Numbered from the stretch's first letter, positions 1-8,445 are shown. The stretch is 10,131 nucleotides of DNA from Flavobacteriaceae bacterium (GCA_015488935.1 WFMU01000327.1:1-10131); one strand, 5' to 3'. The notes: generated by a model not told the origin, from the sequence alone. A program made the numbers and translations.

Positions 1-43
1 AATTCCAAAACCCAAAATCCAAATTCCAAAATCCAAAATTCAA

Positions 44-60
44 CCCCGGGATTTCGGAGG
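44..60. repeat. GC-rich hairpin module, copy 1 (degenerate)
   Basis: CCCCGGGATTTCGGAGG is the first of three related modules, preceded by TTCAA and followed by AAAATTCCAA. The inverted arms are less complete than in copies 2 and 3, so a stem is only weakly supported here. Confidence 0.5.
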
Positions 61-177
61 AAAATTCCAACATCTAACATTTATCACGATACAATTTTTC
101 TTCGTTTTCGGAAGCTTTGGACTACGAAAAACTACTCGATAAGACGTTATTCTAAAAAATAATAATTCAACATTCAA

Positions 178-194
178 CCCCGAAACTTCGGAGG
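178..194. repeat. GC-rich hairpin module, copy 2
   Basis: CCCCGAAACTTCGGAGG has a CCGA/TCGG stem around AACT, with outer CC/GG pairs and one bulged A. It has the same left flank (ATTCAA) and right flank (AAAATTCCAAA) as copy 1, so module and array were probably duplicated together. Confidence 0.6.
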
Positions 195-260
195 AAAATT
201 CCAAATTCCAAATTCCAAATTCCAAAATCCAAATTCCAAATTCCAAAATCCAAAATTCAA

Positions 261-276
261 CCCCGAGACTTCGGGA
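261..276. repeat. GC-rich hairpin module, copy 3, near the 3' end of the Mur ligase gene
   Basis: CCCCGAGACTTCGGGA forms a CCCGA/TCGGG stem with a GACT loop. It lies about 35 bp beyond the stop codon of the minus-strand ligase gene, so it would be transcribed as CCCGAAGTCTCGGG. No clean U-run follows on the minus strand (GTTGAATTTTGG), so an intrinsic terminator is possible but weak. Its 13-base core recurs at 8055-8067. Confidence 0.55.
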
Positions 277-309
277 CAAAACTCATAATCCAAAACAATA
301 AAAACCTCT

Positions 310-1665
310 CTATTTCAAAGTTTTAGCCAATTCATTAAAATCCAAACCACCATAATTCCCCGAACTCATTAAAAGTACATTTGTATTCTTAAAATCTTGT
401 TGAAATAAAAAATTTCTAAAATCTTTAGGTGCTGTAAAAACAATTAAATCCTCTCGATTAAAAGCAGCCAAAATTTGTTGTTTGCTAACAGGAGCCAATT
501 TTTTTATAGCAACAGCATCAGGCGAATAAAAAACAACTGCTTTATCTGCAAATTGTAATGCATTGTGATATTCCTTTAAAAAATCAGGATTTAAACTACT
601 GTAGGTATGCAATTCCAAACAAGCGAGTAAAGTCCTATTTTTATATTGCTCTTTTACCGATTTGGTAGTTGCTTTTACTTTACTTGGCGAATGGGCAAAA
701 TCTTTAAAGATAACTGTAGAATCATTTTCGGCAATCTTTTCTAAACGTTTACTTGCACCACTAAAACTCATTATAGCTTCGTAAAAAGCATCTTCTTGTA
801 CACCAATTAATTGACAAATCCATTTAGCACCAGCAAGATTTTGTAAATTGTGTTTTCCAAAAATTGCTAAAGGTAAATTTCCAGTTTCGGTTTTTAGATA
901 GCTAATACCATTTTCAATAACATGTTCTGGTGTTTTGTAGGCGTATTTTTTAATATTGGCAGTAGAGTTTGCAACAATATTTTTAAGCGTTTCATCTTCT
1001 TCAAAGTAAACAAGCATTCCGCCAGGTGTAATTTTATCAATAAAAACAGCAAATTGTTCGTTGTAATTTTCAACCGTAGGAAACACATTAATATGGTCCC
1101 AAGCAATTCCGCTAAGCAAAGCAATATTAGGTTTATACAAATGAAATTTTGGACGTAAATCAATAGGTGAACTCAAATATTCATCGCCTTCTAAAATAAT
1201 AAATTCATTATCTTCGGTTAGTTTTACCATCGTTTCAAAACCTTCTAATTGTGCGCCAACCATATAATCTACATCCATATTATGGTAGTTTAAAACATGT
1301 AAAATCATCGAAGTAATTGTTGTTTTTCCATGGCTACCACCAATAACAACACGCGTTTTATTTTTAGATTGCTCATATAAAAATTCTGGATACGAATAAA
1401 TAGTAATTCCCAATTCCTGTGCTTTTAAAAGTTCAGGATTATCCGCTTTAGCATGCATACCTAAAACAATGGCATCTAAATTTGTATTAATTTTATTAGG
1501 AAACCATCCAAATTCTTTTGGTAACAAACCGTATTTTTCTAAACGAGATTTTGAAGGGTTGTGAATGGTATCATCAGAACCAGTAATTTGGTATCCTTTT
1601 TTGTGTAATGCAATGGCTAAATTGTGCATGGCAGAACCGCCAATGGCAATAAAATGTATGTTCAT
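310..1665 (-). CDS. mpl: UDP-N-acetylmuramate:L-alanyl-gamma-D-glutamyl-meso-diaminopimelate ligase (Mpl-type Mur ligase)
   Basis: This is a 451-residue cytoplasmic Mur ligase. Mpl enzymes attach the recycled tripeptide L-Ala-gamma-D-Glu-mDAP to UDP-MurNAc using ATP, returning murein turnover products to peptidoglycan synthesis (family knowledge). The N-terminal Rossmann domain begins IHFIAIGGSAMHNLA, typical of Mpl/MurC. The ATP-binding P-loop is GGSHGKTT at residues 109-116. The central domain carries EGDEY (159-163) and DH (190-191). The C-terminal domain has a DFAHSPSK segment, the counterpart of the Mpl DFAHHP motif. The length matches E. coli Mpl (about 457). The ATG at 1665 places the first glycine-rich strand at the very N-terminus, as expected. 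The gene is transcribed divergently from the alpha-2-macroglobulin gene, with a weak promoter candidate just upstream. MurC is the main alternative; the HSPSK variant and overall sequence favour the Mpl branch, but the exact peptide substrate is inferred. Confidence 0.88.
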   Translation of the reverse strand: MNIHFIAIGGSAMHNLAIALHKKGYQITGSDDTIHNPSKSRLEKYGLLPKEFGWFPNKINTNLDAIVLGMHAKADNPELLKAQELGITIYSYPEFLYEQSKNKTRVVIGGSHGKTTITSMILHVLNYHNMDVDYMVGAQLEGFETMVKLTEDNEFIILEGDEYLSSPIDLRPKFHLYKPNIALLSGIAWDHINVFPTVENYNEQFAVFIDKITPGGMLVYFEEDETLKNIVANSTANIKKYAYKTPEHVIENGISYLKTETGNLPLAIFGKHNLQNLAGAKWICQLIGVQEDAFYEAIMSFSGASKRLEKIAENDSTVIFKDFAHSPSKVKATTKSVKEQYKNRTLLACLELHTYSSLNPDFLKEYHNALQFADKAVVFYSPDAVAIKKLAPVSKQQILAAFNREDLIVFTAPKDFRNFLFQQDFKNTNVLLMSSGNYGGLDFNELAKTLK

Positions 1666-1685
1666 CTACTTTTAATTATCTAGTA

Positions 1686-1720
1686 CAAAAATACAAATTT
1701 TTACCGTTTCCCTAAACAAA
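1686..1720 (-). promoter_or_regulatory. Candidate promoter of the Mur ligase gene
   Basis: On the minus strand TATTTTTG (1693-1686) fits the Bacteroidota -7 consensus TAnnTTTG. A TTTG at 1720-1717 could be the -33 box, but the 23-bp spacing is longer than the usual 19-21. It lies 21 bp upstream of the ATG, leaving a very short leader. The call rests on motif match only. Confidence 0.4.
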
Positions 1721-1742
1721 AACACTACTTCGCTCATTACTA

Positions 1743-1773
1743 TTAGTTTTAGGAATACTTTTTGCTATCTTTG
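1743..1773 (+). promoter_or_regulatory. Candidate promoter of the alpha-2-macroglobulin gene
   Basis: TATCTTTG at 1766-1773 is an exact match to the Bacteroidota -7 consensus TAnnTTTG. A poor -33 candidate (TTAG, 1743-1746) lies 19 bp upstream. Transcription would start near 1780, giving a leader of about 57 nt before the ATG at 1837. The leader is AT-rich and has no Shine-Dalgarno sequence, as is usual in this phylum. Confidence 0.55.
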
Positions 1774-1836
1774 TTACGAAATAGAAAAAGAACCATTGAA
1801 TTAATAAATAAATTCATACTTTCAAAATAAAAAAAG

Positions 1837-4800
1837 ATGAAAAAATTAATAACAGTAGCCATGATTGTATTATTTGCAAATGTATTAAATGCCCAAAGTA
1901 ACTATAAAAGTAATTGGGAGAAAGTGCAAAAATTCGATAATGAAGCATTACCAAAATCAGCATTAGCAGAAGTTGAAAATATTTATAGAAAAGCAAAAAT
2001 AGATAATAACGCAGCACAAATAATAAAATGTGTGTTGTATAAATCTAAATATGCATTAATTTTAGAAGAAGATGCACAGTTAAAAATAATAAACGATATA
2101 AAAGCAGAAATTGCAAAGGCAAAAGCACCAGAAAAAAATATGCTCGAAAGTATTTTGGCAAATTTATATTGGCAATATTTTCAGCAAAATAGATATCAGT
2201 TTTACAACCGAACAAATACTGCTAAAAAAGTAGATGCAGAAGATTTTAGAACTTGGGATTTACATACTATTTTTGAAGAAATTGACACGCACCATCAACA
2301 TGCATTACAAGATGCATTAATCTTGCAAAATGCAGATTTATCTCAATTTGATGAGGTATTACACGTACAAAAAGGAGCCAAAAAATTTAGACCAACAGTA
2401 TATGATTTTATTGCCAATAAAGCATTAGATTTTTATAAAACAGGAGAAAGTAATTTGGCACAACCAGCCTATAAATTCGAAATTACTAAAGCAGATTTTT
2501 TAGGAGATAATAAAACATTTATAAAAGCAGGTTTTTCATCGAAAGATACTAAATCTCAAAAATTACAAGCCTTAAAAATATATAAAAACCTTACTTATTT
2601 TCATTTAAAAGATAAAGATAAAACAGCACTTGTCGATTTAACTTTAGGCAGATTAGATTTTGTAAGGCAAAATGCAAGAATTACAGACAAAGAAACCGTT
2701 TATTTAGAAACACTAAAAAAGTTACAAAAAGAGTATAGTAAAAGCTCCATAGTAACAGAAATAGATTACCGAATAGCAATATATTACCAACAAGAAGCAA
2801 ACAAATATGCGGCAAAAAAAGACAAAACCTATCAGTTTAAACTTAGAGATGCCATTGCAGTTTGTGATGCTGCAATAGCAAAATATCCAGAATCAAACGG
2901 TGCAAAAAAATGTCAAAATTTAAAAGCACAAATTGCATTGCCAAATGTAAATATTAAAAACGAAAGATATGTTGAAGTAAACAAAGAAAGTAGGCTGTTA
3001 GTTAGTTATAAGAACACCACAAAACTATATTTTAAAGTATATAAAATAACACCACATTTTGAAGAAGAAATAGATAAAATATACGAATACCAAAAGAAAT
3101 TAACAAGAATAAAACAACTGCAAAAGGTTGCAGATTTTAGCAATACACTAAAAACAGAAAACGATTACCAATTGCATACCACAGAAATTATATTTCCGAA
3201 ATTAAAACAAGGAGAATATCTAATTTTGGCATCTTCGGATATGAATTTCAATGATAAAAATGATTATGCATATAGTTTTATACAAGCAACAGATATTGCT
3301 TTAGTAGAAGAAAATGCAGATCGTAGTTATCGCTATCAAATTGTAAATAGATTTACAGGAAAACCATTACAAGGAGCAAACGTACATATTAAAAATTACA
3401 AAGTAAATAATTACAATAAAGCAATTGATAAAACTTTGGTTACAGATGCAAATGGCTATGTTGCATTAACGTCTAATTACCATCATAATTTAGTAGAAAT
3501 AACGGTAAATTATAAAGATAGTAAAGGTGTTTTTAGATATTTTAAAATAAATAAAAAAGATTTTAGAAATAAAGATAGTCACAATTTTAAAAACAATAGC
3601 ATTTTTGTATTTACCGATAGAAGTATTTACAGACCATCGCAAACAGTGTATTTTAAAGGAATTGCTATTGAAATGAGAGAAAATAAATCGGTAGTAATAC
3701 CAGACAGAAGTGTCTTGGTAACACTAAAAGATGTAAACCAGCAAGATGTAAAAACATTAGAATTAAAAACCAATGAATTTGGTTCGTTTAGTGGCGAATT
3801 TATATTGCCAAAAAACGGTTTAACAGGTCGCTACGAAATAGAAATACACGGTGTAGAAAGTTTTATGAATAAAATACCTTTTATGGGTAAAGAAGGTGTT
3901 TATGGCAATTCAGGATTTTGGGTAGAAGAATACAAACGACCAAAATTTTCTGCAAAATTTAATCCTGTTAAAGAAACATTTAAACTCAATGATAGTGTAA
4001 AAATAAAAGGTACGGCTCTCGCTTACGCTGGAAGTAATATTACCGATGCAAAAGTGGTATATCGTGTAAAAAGAAACGTACAATATCCAAGATGGTGGTA
4101 TTGGTATAAACCTTATGGATTTAATTCCGAAGCACAAGAAATAACACATGGCGAAACAAAAACAGATGCTAATGGAATTTTTGAAATTACCTTTGTAGCT
4201 CAGCCAGACTTAAGTGTAAATAAAAAAGATTTGCCTGTTTTTAATTATGAAATTATAGCAGATATAACCGATATTAATGGCGAAACTAGAAGTACATCTA
4301 CCATTGTTCATGTAGGATATCACTCGCAAAAAATAGATATTTCGGTAGCCAATAAACTAGATAAAACTAAAAAAGATAATAAAATAACACTAAATAGTAA
4401 AAATCTAAATGGCGAATTTGTAGCAGCAAAAGGCATATTGAAAATATACAAAATAAAAGCACCAAAGTTTGTACTTCGCAATCGTTCGTGGGCAGCACCA
4501 GACTATCAAGAAATACCACAAACCACATTTGAGCAATTATTTCCACACGATGTGTATATCACAAATACCAAAGAAGAAGAAAAAGGAGAAATGGTATTTA
4601 CAGCAAAATTTGATACCTCAAAAAATAAAGAAGTAACCTTAAAGAAAATGAAATCGTGGCTTTCTGGAAGTTATGTTGCTATTGTAGAGAGTAAAGATAA
4701 ATTTGGACAAGAAATTACAGATAAACAACGATTTACCATAGCAAGTGATAACGATAAAAAAGTTGCGGATAAGCAATTGTTTGATATTACACTAGACAAA

Positions 4801-7800
4801 GAAGATTATAAAGTAGGAGAGGATGTTATTGTAAAAGTAGGATCTGCTTCTAGCGATATGACCGTAGTGATAAACGTAGAAAAGGAAGATAAAATTGTAG
4901 CAACCAAAATCGTACACTTAAACAATGAAATAAAAACGGTAAAAATTCCTGTAAACGAAAAAGATTTAGGAGGATTTGGAGTAGCATATCATTTGGTAAA
5001 TTACAATTCCTTTTTAAGCGGTATGCTAAATATAAGCGTACCATATCCAAAAATGGATTTAGAAATTGAGACACTTACCTTTAGAGATAAAATACAACCA
5101 GCATCGCAAGAAACATGGAGTTTTAAGGTAAAAGGATGTAAAAAAGATAAAGTAGTTGCAGAGTTATTAACTAGTATGTACGATGCAAGTTTAGACCAAT
5201 TTAAACCACATAATTGGCAATTTCAACCAATTTACCATAAAGGCTATTATCCATCATCCATGGCAAATGCAGGACGAAGTTTTGGAGTAAACAACTTTAG
5301 AATGTACCAAAAAGGACCAAAATATGTAAATATAACCTATCAGGCTTATGAAGATTTAAATTGGTTTGGATTGCATTTTGGTTATGGTAGAAGATTTGGA
5401 TATATGGCAGAACCAATGTTGGCAGAAGCTAAAGGATTGCGAATAAGAGGAAAACGTAGGAAGATAGCTAAAAAACTAAAACGAATGAATAGATCTGCAC
5501 AACAAGAAATGGCGGCGGTTGCAAAAGCTGAAATGGATGAAGTTGTTGTGACAGAAAATCAAGGTTTTATTGCACAAAATACCAATGGAAATGATACTGG
5601 CGGAAACGACACAGATAAAAAAGAAGAAGACTTTAGTAATGTTAAGATAAGAACCAACTTTAACGAAACGGCATTTTTCTATCCACAACTAAAAACCGAT
5701 GCCCAAGGCAATGTCAGTTTTAGTTTTACTGCGCCAGAGAGTTTAACCAAATGGAAAATGCAATTATTGGCACATACCAAAGACTTACATTCGGCAATAA
5801 AAACCTTAGAAACCATTACTCAAAAAGAATTGATGGTACTGCCAAACGCACCGCGATTTTTACGTCAAGGTGATGAAATAATACTAAGTAGTAAAATAGC
5901 AAATCTAACTGCAAAAACGTTAAATGGAAGTGCACAATTAGAACTTGTAGATGCCATTACCAATAAAACCATCGATATAGATTTAGGAAATGAGGTAAAA
6001 ACAAAAACATTTCGTGTTGATGCCAACGGCAACACCAATGTATCGTGGACATTGCATATACCAGAAAACATCCAAGCAGTACAATATAAAATAGTAGCCA
6101 AAGCAGGAAACTATTCCGATGGCGAACAAAGCGTACTACCAGTGCTTACCAATAGAATGTTGGTAACCGAAACACTACCTATGTGGATACGAAGTAATCA
6201 AACAAAAACATTTACCTTAGATAAGTTAAAGACCAATAGTTCGAGTACCTTAAAAAATCACAAATTAACTTTAGAGATAACCTCCAATCCAGCATGGTAC
6301 GCTGTACAAGCCTTACCATACTTAATGGAATATCCGTATGATTGTGCAGAGCAAACCTTCTCAAAATACTATGCAAATACATTGGCTTCGCATATTGCCA
6401 ATTCCAGTCCACGAATACAAGAAGTATTTAAACAATGGAAAAATAGCGATGCTTTGTTGAGTAATTTAGAGAAAAATCAAGAATTAAAATCACTAATAAT
6501 ACAAGAAACACCATGGCTTAGAGATGCACAATCCGAAACCGAACAAAAGAAACGAATCGCTTTACTATTCGATTTAAATAAAATGCAAAACGAGCAAGAT
6601 GCAGCCATCAAGAAATTAAAACAAATGCAAATGGCAAGTGGTGGATTTCCATGGTTTAAAGGAAATAGATATGAAAACCGATACATTACACAACATATTG
6701 TAGCAGGATTTGGACATTTGGATAAATTAGGAGTGTATGAAAAGCAAGGCACAAGAAGTAAGATGCAAGAAATGACAAGCCGAGCAGTTTCTTATTTAGA
6801 TACACAAATTTTAAAAGATTATAATAAACTTCTAGAAAATGCAAGAAAAATATTTGCCAATGATACAGATAAGGAGCAAAAAATTAAAGACTATTTAAAG
6901 CAAAATCACACAAGTCATTTTCAAGTACATTACCTATATGCACGATCTTTTTACAAAGGACAAAAAGTACCAAAAAAGGTAAAAGTAGCATTAGATTATT
7001 ATACCAATCAGAGTTATACTTATTGGAAAGATTACAACTTGTACAGCAAAGGATTAATAGCCTTAATAGCACATAGAAATGATAATAGTACGGTTGCAAA
7101 CAAGGTGTTAAAATCATTAAAAGAAAATGCCATTACAAGCGAAGAATTAGGTATGTACTGGAAATCCAACACAAGTAGTTGGTTTTGGTATCAAGCACCA
7201 ATAGAAACACAAGCCTTATTAATAGAAGCTTTTTCGGAAATAGAAAACGATATAAAAACGGTAGATAATCTAAAAATATGGTTACTTAAAAACAAGCAAA
7301 CCAATCGATGGAAAACAACCAAAGCAACTACCGAAGCAGTATATGCATTATTATTGCAAGGAACAGACTGGATAAAAACAACAGAATTTGTAGAAGTAAC
7401 GGTAGGTAAAAAAACCATAAATCCATTAGCATTAGAAGAAACAAAAGTAGAAGCAGGAACAGGATATTACAAAACGAGCTGGACTGGAAATGAAATTACG
7501 CCACAACAAGCAACAGTAACCATAAAAAAACAAGGAAAAGGAATTGCTTGGGGTGCAATGTACTGGCAATATTTTGAAGATTTAGATAAAATAACAAGTG
7601 CAGAAACACCATTAAAACTAAAGAAAAAATTATTCCTAAAAACAAATACCGACAGAGGAGAGCAATTAACAGAAATTACAGGCAAAACAAAATTAGAATT
7701 AGGTAATTTAGTACGAGTACGTATTGAGTTGCGTGTAGATAGAGTCATGGAATTTGTACACATGAAAGACATGCGAGCGGCAGGATTTGAACCAATAAAC

Positions 7801-8028
7801 GTACTATCGCGTTACAAATGGCAAGATGGTTTAGGGTATTACGAAAGTACCAAAGATGCAAGTACCAACTTTTTCTTTGATAGATTGTCAAAAGGAGTTT
7901 ATGTGTTTGAATATGATTTACGAGTAAGCAATCAAGGAGATTTCTCTAATGGAATTACAAGCATACAATCGATGTACGCACCAGAATTTTCTAGTCATAG
8001 CAATGGAGTGCGTGTAAAGGTAAAGTAA
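1837..8028 (+). CDS. Secreted alpha-2-macroglobulin family protein with intact thioester motif
   Basis: This 2063-residue protein belongs to the bacterial alpha-2-macroglobulins, which trap attacking proteases by bait-region cleavage and thioester coupling (family knowledge). Residues 1-20 form a signal peptide (MKKL, hydrophobic core, then LNA-Q). There is no lipobox cysteine, so it is probably soluble in the periplasm, unlike lipoprotein homologues such as E. coli YfhM. Residues about 25-365 are helical and charged. Macroglobulin-type beta domains start near 367. An MG2-like segment FTDRSIYRPSQTVYFKG lies near 591 and WVEEYKRPKFSAKF near 695. A flexible basic, then Asn/Asp-rich stretch occupies about 1202-1272, just before the A2M domain (FNETAFFYPQL near 1275). 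The thioester motif is Cys1503-Ala-Glu-Gln1506 (context PYDCAEQTF), followed by a helical thioester domain with GGFPWFKG near 1602. The C-terminal part is a receptor-binding-like beta domain. It is longer than proteobacterial homologues (about 1650) but usual for Bacteroidota. The ATG at 1837 is set by the signal peptide. Confidence 0.93.
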   Translation: MKKLITVAMIVLFANVLNAQSNYKSNWEKVQKFDNEALPKSALAEVENIYRKAKIDNNAAQIIKCVLYKSKYALILEEDAQLKIINDIKAEIAKAKAPEKNMLESILANLYWQYFQQNRYQFYNRTNTAKKVDAEDFRTWDLHTIFEEIDTHHQHALQDALILQNADLSQFDEVLHVQKGAKKFRPTVYDFIANKALDFYKTGESNLAQPAYKFEITKADFLGDNKTFIKAGFSSKDTKSQKLQALKIYKNLTYFHLKDKDKTALVDLTLGRLDFVRQNARITDKETVYLETLKKLQKEYSKSSIVTEIDYRIAIYYQQEANKYAAKKDKTYQFKLRDAIAVCDAAIAKYPESNGAKKCQNLKAQIALPNVNIKNERYVEVNKESRLLVSYKNTTKLYFKVYKITPHFEEEIDKIYEYQKKLTRIKQLQKVADFSNTLKTENDYQLHTTEIIFPKLKQGEYLILASSDMNFNDKNDYAYSFIQATDIALVEENADRSYRYQIVNRFTGKPLQGANVHIKNYKVNNYNKAIDKTLVTDANGYVALTSNYHHNLVEITVNYKDSKGVFRYFKINKKDFRNKDSHNFKNNSIFVFTDRSIYRPSQTVYFKGIAIEMRENKSVVIPDRSVLVTLKDVNQQDVKTLELKTNEFGSFSGEFILPKNGLTGRYEIEIHGVESFMNKIPFMGKEGVYGNSGFWVEEYKRPKFSAKFNPVKETFKLNDSVKIKGTALAYAGSNITDAKVVYRVKRNVQYPRWWYWYKPYGFNSEAQEITHGETKTDANGIFEITFVAQPDLSVNKKDLPVFNYEIIADITDINGETRSTSTIVHVGYHSQKIDISVANKLDKTKKDNKITLNSKNLNGEFVAAKGILKIYKIKAPKFVLRNRSWAAPDYQEIPQTTFEQLFPHDVYITNTKEEEKGEMVFTAKFDTSKNKEVTLKKMKSWLSGSYVAIVESKDKFGQEITDKQRFTIASDNDKKVADKQLFDITLDKEDYKVGEDVIVKVGSASSDMTVVINVEKEDKIVATKIVHLNNEIKTVKIPVNEKDLGGFGVAYHLVNYNSFLSGMLNISVPYPKMDLEIETLTFRDKIQPASQETWSFKVKGCKKDKVVAELLTSMYDASLDQFKPHNWQFQPIYHKGYYPSSMANAGRSFGVNNFRMYQKGPKYVNITYQAYEDLNWFGLHFGYGRRFGYMAEPMLAEAKGLRIRGKRRKIAKKLKRMNRSAQQEMAAVAKAEMDEVVVTENQGFIAQNTNGNDTGGNDTDKKEEDFSNVKIRTNFNETAFFYPQLKTDAQGNVSFSFTAPESLTKWKMQLLAHTKDLHSAIKTLETITQKELMVLPNAPRFLRQGDEIILSSKIANLTAKTLNGSAQLELVDAITNKTIDIDLGNEVKTKTFRVDANGNTNVSWTLHIPENIQAVQYKIVAKAGNYSDGEQSVLPVLTNRMLVTETLPMWIRSNQTKTFTLDKLKTNSSSTLKNHKLTLEITSNPAWYAVQALPYLMEYPYDCAEQTFSKYYANTLASHIANSSPRIQEVFKQWKNSDALLSNLEKNQELKSLIIQETPWLRDAQSETEQKKRIALLFDLNKMQNEQDAAIKKLKQMQMASGGFPWFKGNRYENRYITQHIVAGFGHLDKLGVYEKQGTRSKMQEMTSRAVSYLDTQILKDYNKLLENARKIFANDTDKEQKIKDYLKQNHTSHFQVHYLYARSFYKGQKVPKKVKVALDYYTNQSYTYWKDYNLYSKGLIALIAHRNDNSTVANKVLKSLKENAITSEELGMYWKSNTSSWFWYQAPIETQALLIEAFSEIENDIKTVDNLKIWLLKNKQTNRWKTTKATTEAVYALLLQGTDWIKTTEFVEVTVGKKTINPLALEETKVEAGTGYYKTSWTGNEITPQQATVTIKKQGKGIAWGAMYWQYFEDLDKITSAETPLKLKKKLFLKTNTDRGEQLTEITGKTKLELGNLVRVRIELRVDRVMEFVHMKDMRAAGFEPINVLSRYKWQDGLGYYESTKDASTNFFFDRLSKGVYVFEYDLRVSNQGDFSNGITSIQSMYAPEFSSHSNGVRVKVK

Positions 8029-8037
8029 GAAAGAAAA

Positions 8038-8082
8038 ATTCAGGGTTTCACTTTCCCGAAGTCTCGGAGTGAATCCTTGACT
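8038..8082. repeat. Palindromic element, copy 1 (long-loop variant)
   Basis: Nine bases after the alpha-2-macroglobulin stop, arms ATTCAGGGTTTCACT (8038-8052) and AGTGAATCCTTGACT (8068-8082) are complementary at 12 of 15 positions. The usual 3-bp spacer is replaced by 15 bases that hold a nested hairpin, CCCGAAGTCTCGG. It could protect or end the upstream mRNA, but no U-run follows, so it is not a canonical terminator. Confidence 0.7.
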
Positions 8083-8156
8083 AATTATCGTTTAGCCATA
8101 ACTCTCTCAAAACTTCAGGAAAATGAAGTACCAACTTATTAAATTCTGAAAATGTT

Positions 8157-8189
8157 ATTCACACAGTGACTTGGAGTTATGGTGTGAAT
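8157..8189 (-). repeat. Palindromic element, copy 2 (diverged, probably reverse orientation)
   Basis: Arms ATTCACACAGTGACT (8157-8171) and AGTTATGGTGTGAAT (8175-8189) flank TGG, giving the same 15-3-15 architecture as the other copies. Read on the minus strand the core is ACT-CCA-AGT, as in the coding copies. The outer 8 bp pair perfectly; the inner part has several mismatches, and the arm sequence differs from the rest of the family. Confidence 0.5.
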
Positions 8190-8191
8190 TT

Positions 8192-8224
8192 CGTTAGGGT
8201 TTCACTCTAAGTGAAACCCTCTCT
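8192..8224. repeat. Palindromic element, copy 3 (perfect inner arms)
   Basis: AGGGTTTCACT (8196-8206) and AGTGAAACCCT (8210-8220) are perfect inverted repeats around CTA. The four outer bases on each side complete the 33-bp frame but pair poorly. The element lies three bases after copy 2 and directly before the FG-GAP-like gene remnant, so it marks that remnant's left edge. No U-run follows. Confidence 0.8.
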
Positions 8225-8226
8225 AA

Positions 8227-8445
8227 AATAAAAAAGTTACAACACTCTTGTTTCTGTACCAAGATCCTGCTCCTTTTGTTCCTATTACTTTTATGGGAGA
8301 TATCGATGGAGACAAAAAAATGGGTTTAATCATTAATTCAAGTAATCATTTTAGTTTAACAAGGCAAGTTTTATTTTTAACAAAACCAGTTAATCCGAAT
8401 GAAAATGTAAAGACAATAGGTAAATTTGATAAGTATTGTTGTTAA
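8227..8445 (+). pseudogene. 3' remnant of an FG-GAP/VCBS-like protein gene
   Basis: This open frame follows the palindrome at 8192-8224 and has no ATG near its start; only a TTG at 8248 could initiate. Its translation contains FMGDIDGDKKMGLIINSSNH and then VLFLTKP, ending in KYCC. The pattern resembles the C-terminal end of FG-GAP/VCBS-repeat proteins, whose usual motif is DxDGDGxxDxI. Here the second glycine and the last aspartate of that motif are replaced (DGDKKMG), consistent with loss of the calcium-binding loop and with decay. The upstream part of such a gene is absent. The last 74 bp, including the stop, are duplicated at 8544-8617. It may instead be a short expressed protein, but no promoter or start supports this. 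Confidence 0.55.

Larger units (their letters stand above)
1..279. repeat. Intergenic tandem-repeat array with hairpin modules
   Basis: No gene is supported here. Two blocks (about 1-40 and 195-260) consist of degenerate short units of the form AATTCCAAA and TCCAAAA. The units are joined to three copies of a GC-rich mini-hairpin introduced by TTCAACCCC and, in the first two copies, followed by GGAGGAAAATTCCAA. The stretch between the blocks (about 70-170) is unique and AT-rich, with no recognisable gene. The region lies downstream of the minus-strand ligase gene. Similar arrays are common between genes in Bacteroidota (general knowledge). They have no long identical repeat separated by unique spacers, so this is not CRISPR. 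Function is unknown; a role in mRNA 3' ends or simple slippage expansion are both possible. Confidence 0.8.

Noticed and set aside
1..260. Possible CRISPR array
   Set aside because: Units are under 10 bp, degenerate and contiguous, with no unique spacers and no cas genes nearby.
40..279. Minus-strand open frame of 79 codons with repeated WILEFGIW-type residues
   Set aside because: It is the translation of the short tandem repeats, with no family resemblance, promoter or stable codon use; the amino-acid periodicity comes from the DNA repeat.
922..1158. Open frame on the plus strand opposite the Mur ligase, plus similar frames antisense to the macroglobulin
   Set aside because: They overlap well-supported coding sequence on the other strand, and their translations show no motif or signal; they are shadows of AT-rich genes.
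8112..8129. Small inverted repeat ACTTCA/TGAAGT
   Set aside because: A 6-bp AT-rich stem with a 6-base loop is expected by chance and does not match the 15-3-15 family.
8038..8220. Intrinsic terminators after the macroglobulin gene
   Set aside because: The stem-loops at 8038-8082 and 8196-8220 are not followed by a U-run on the plus strand, so they fit the palindrome family better than canonical terminators, although they may still affect mRNA ends.
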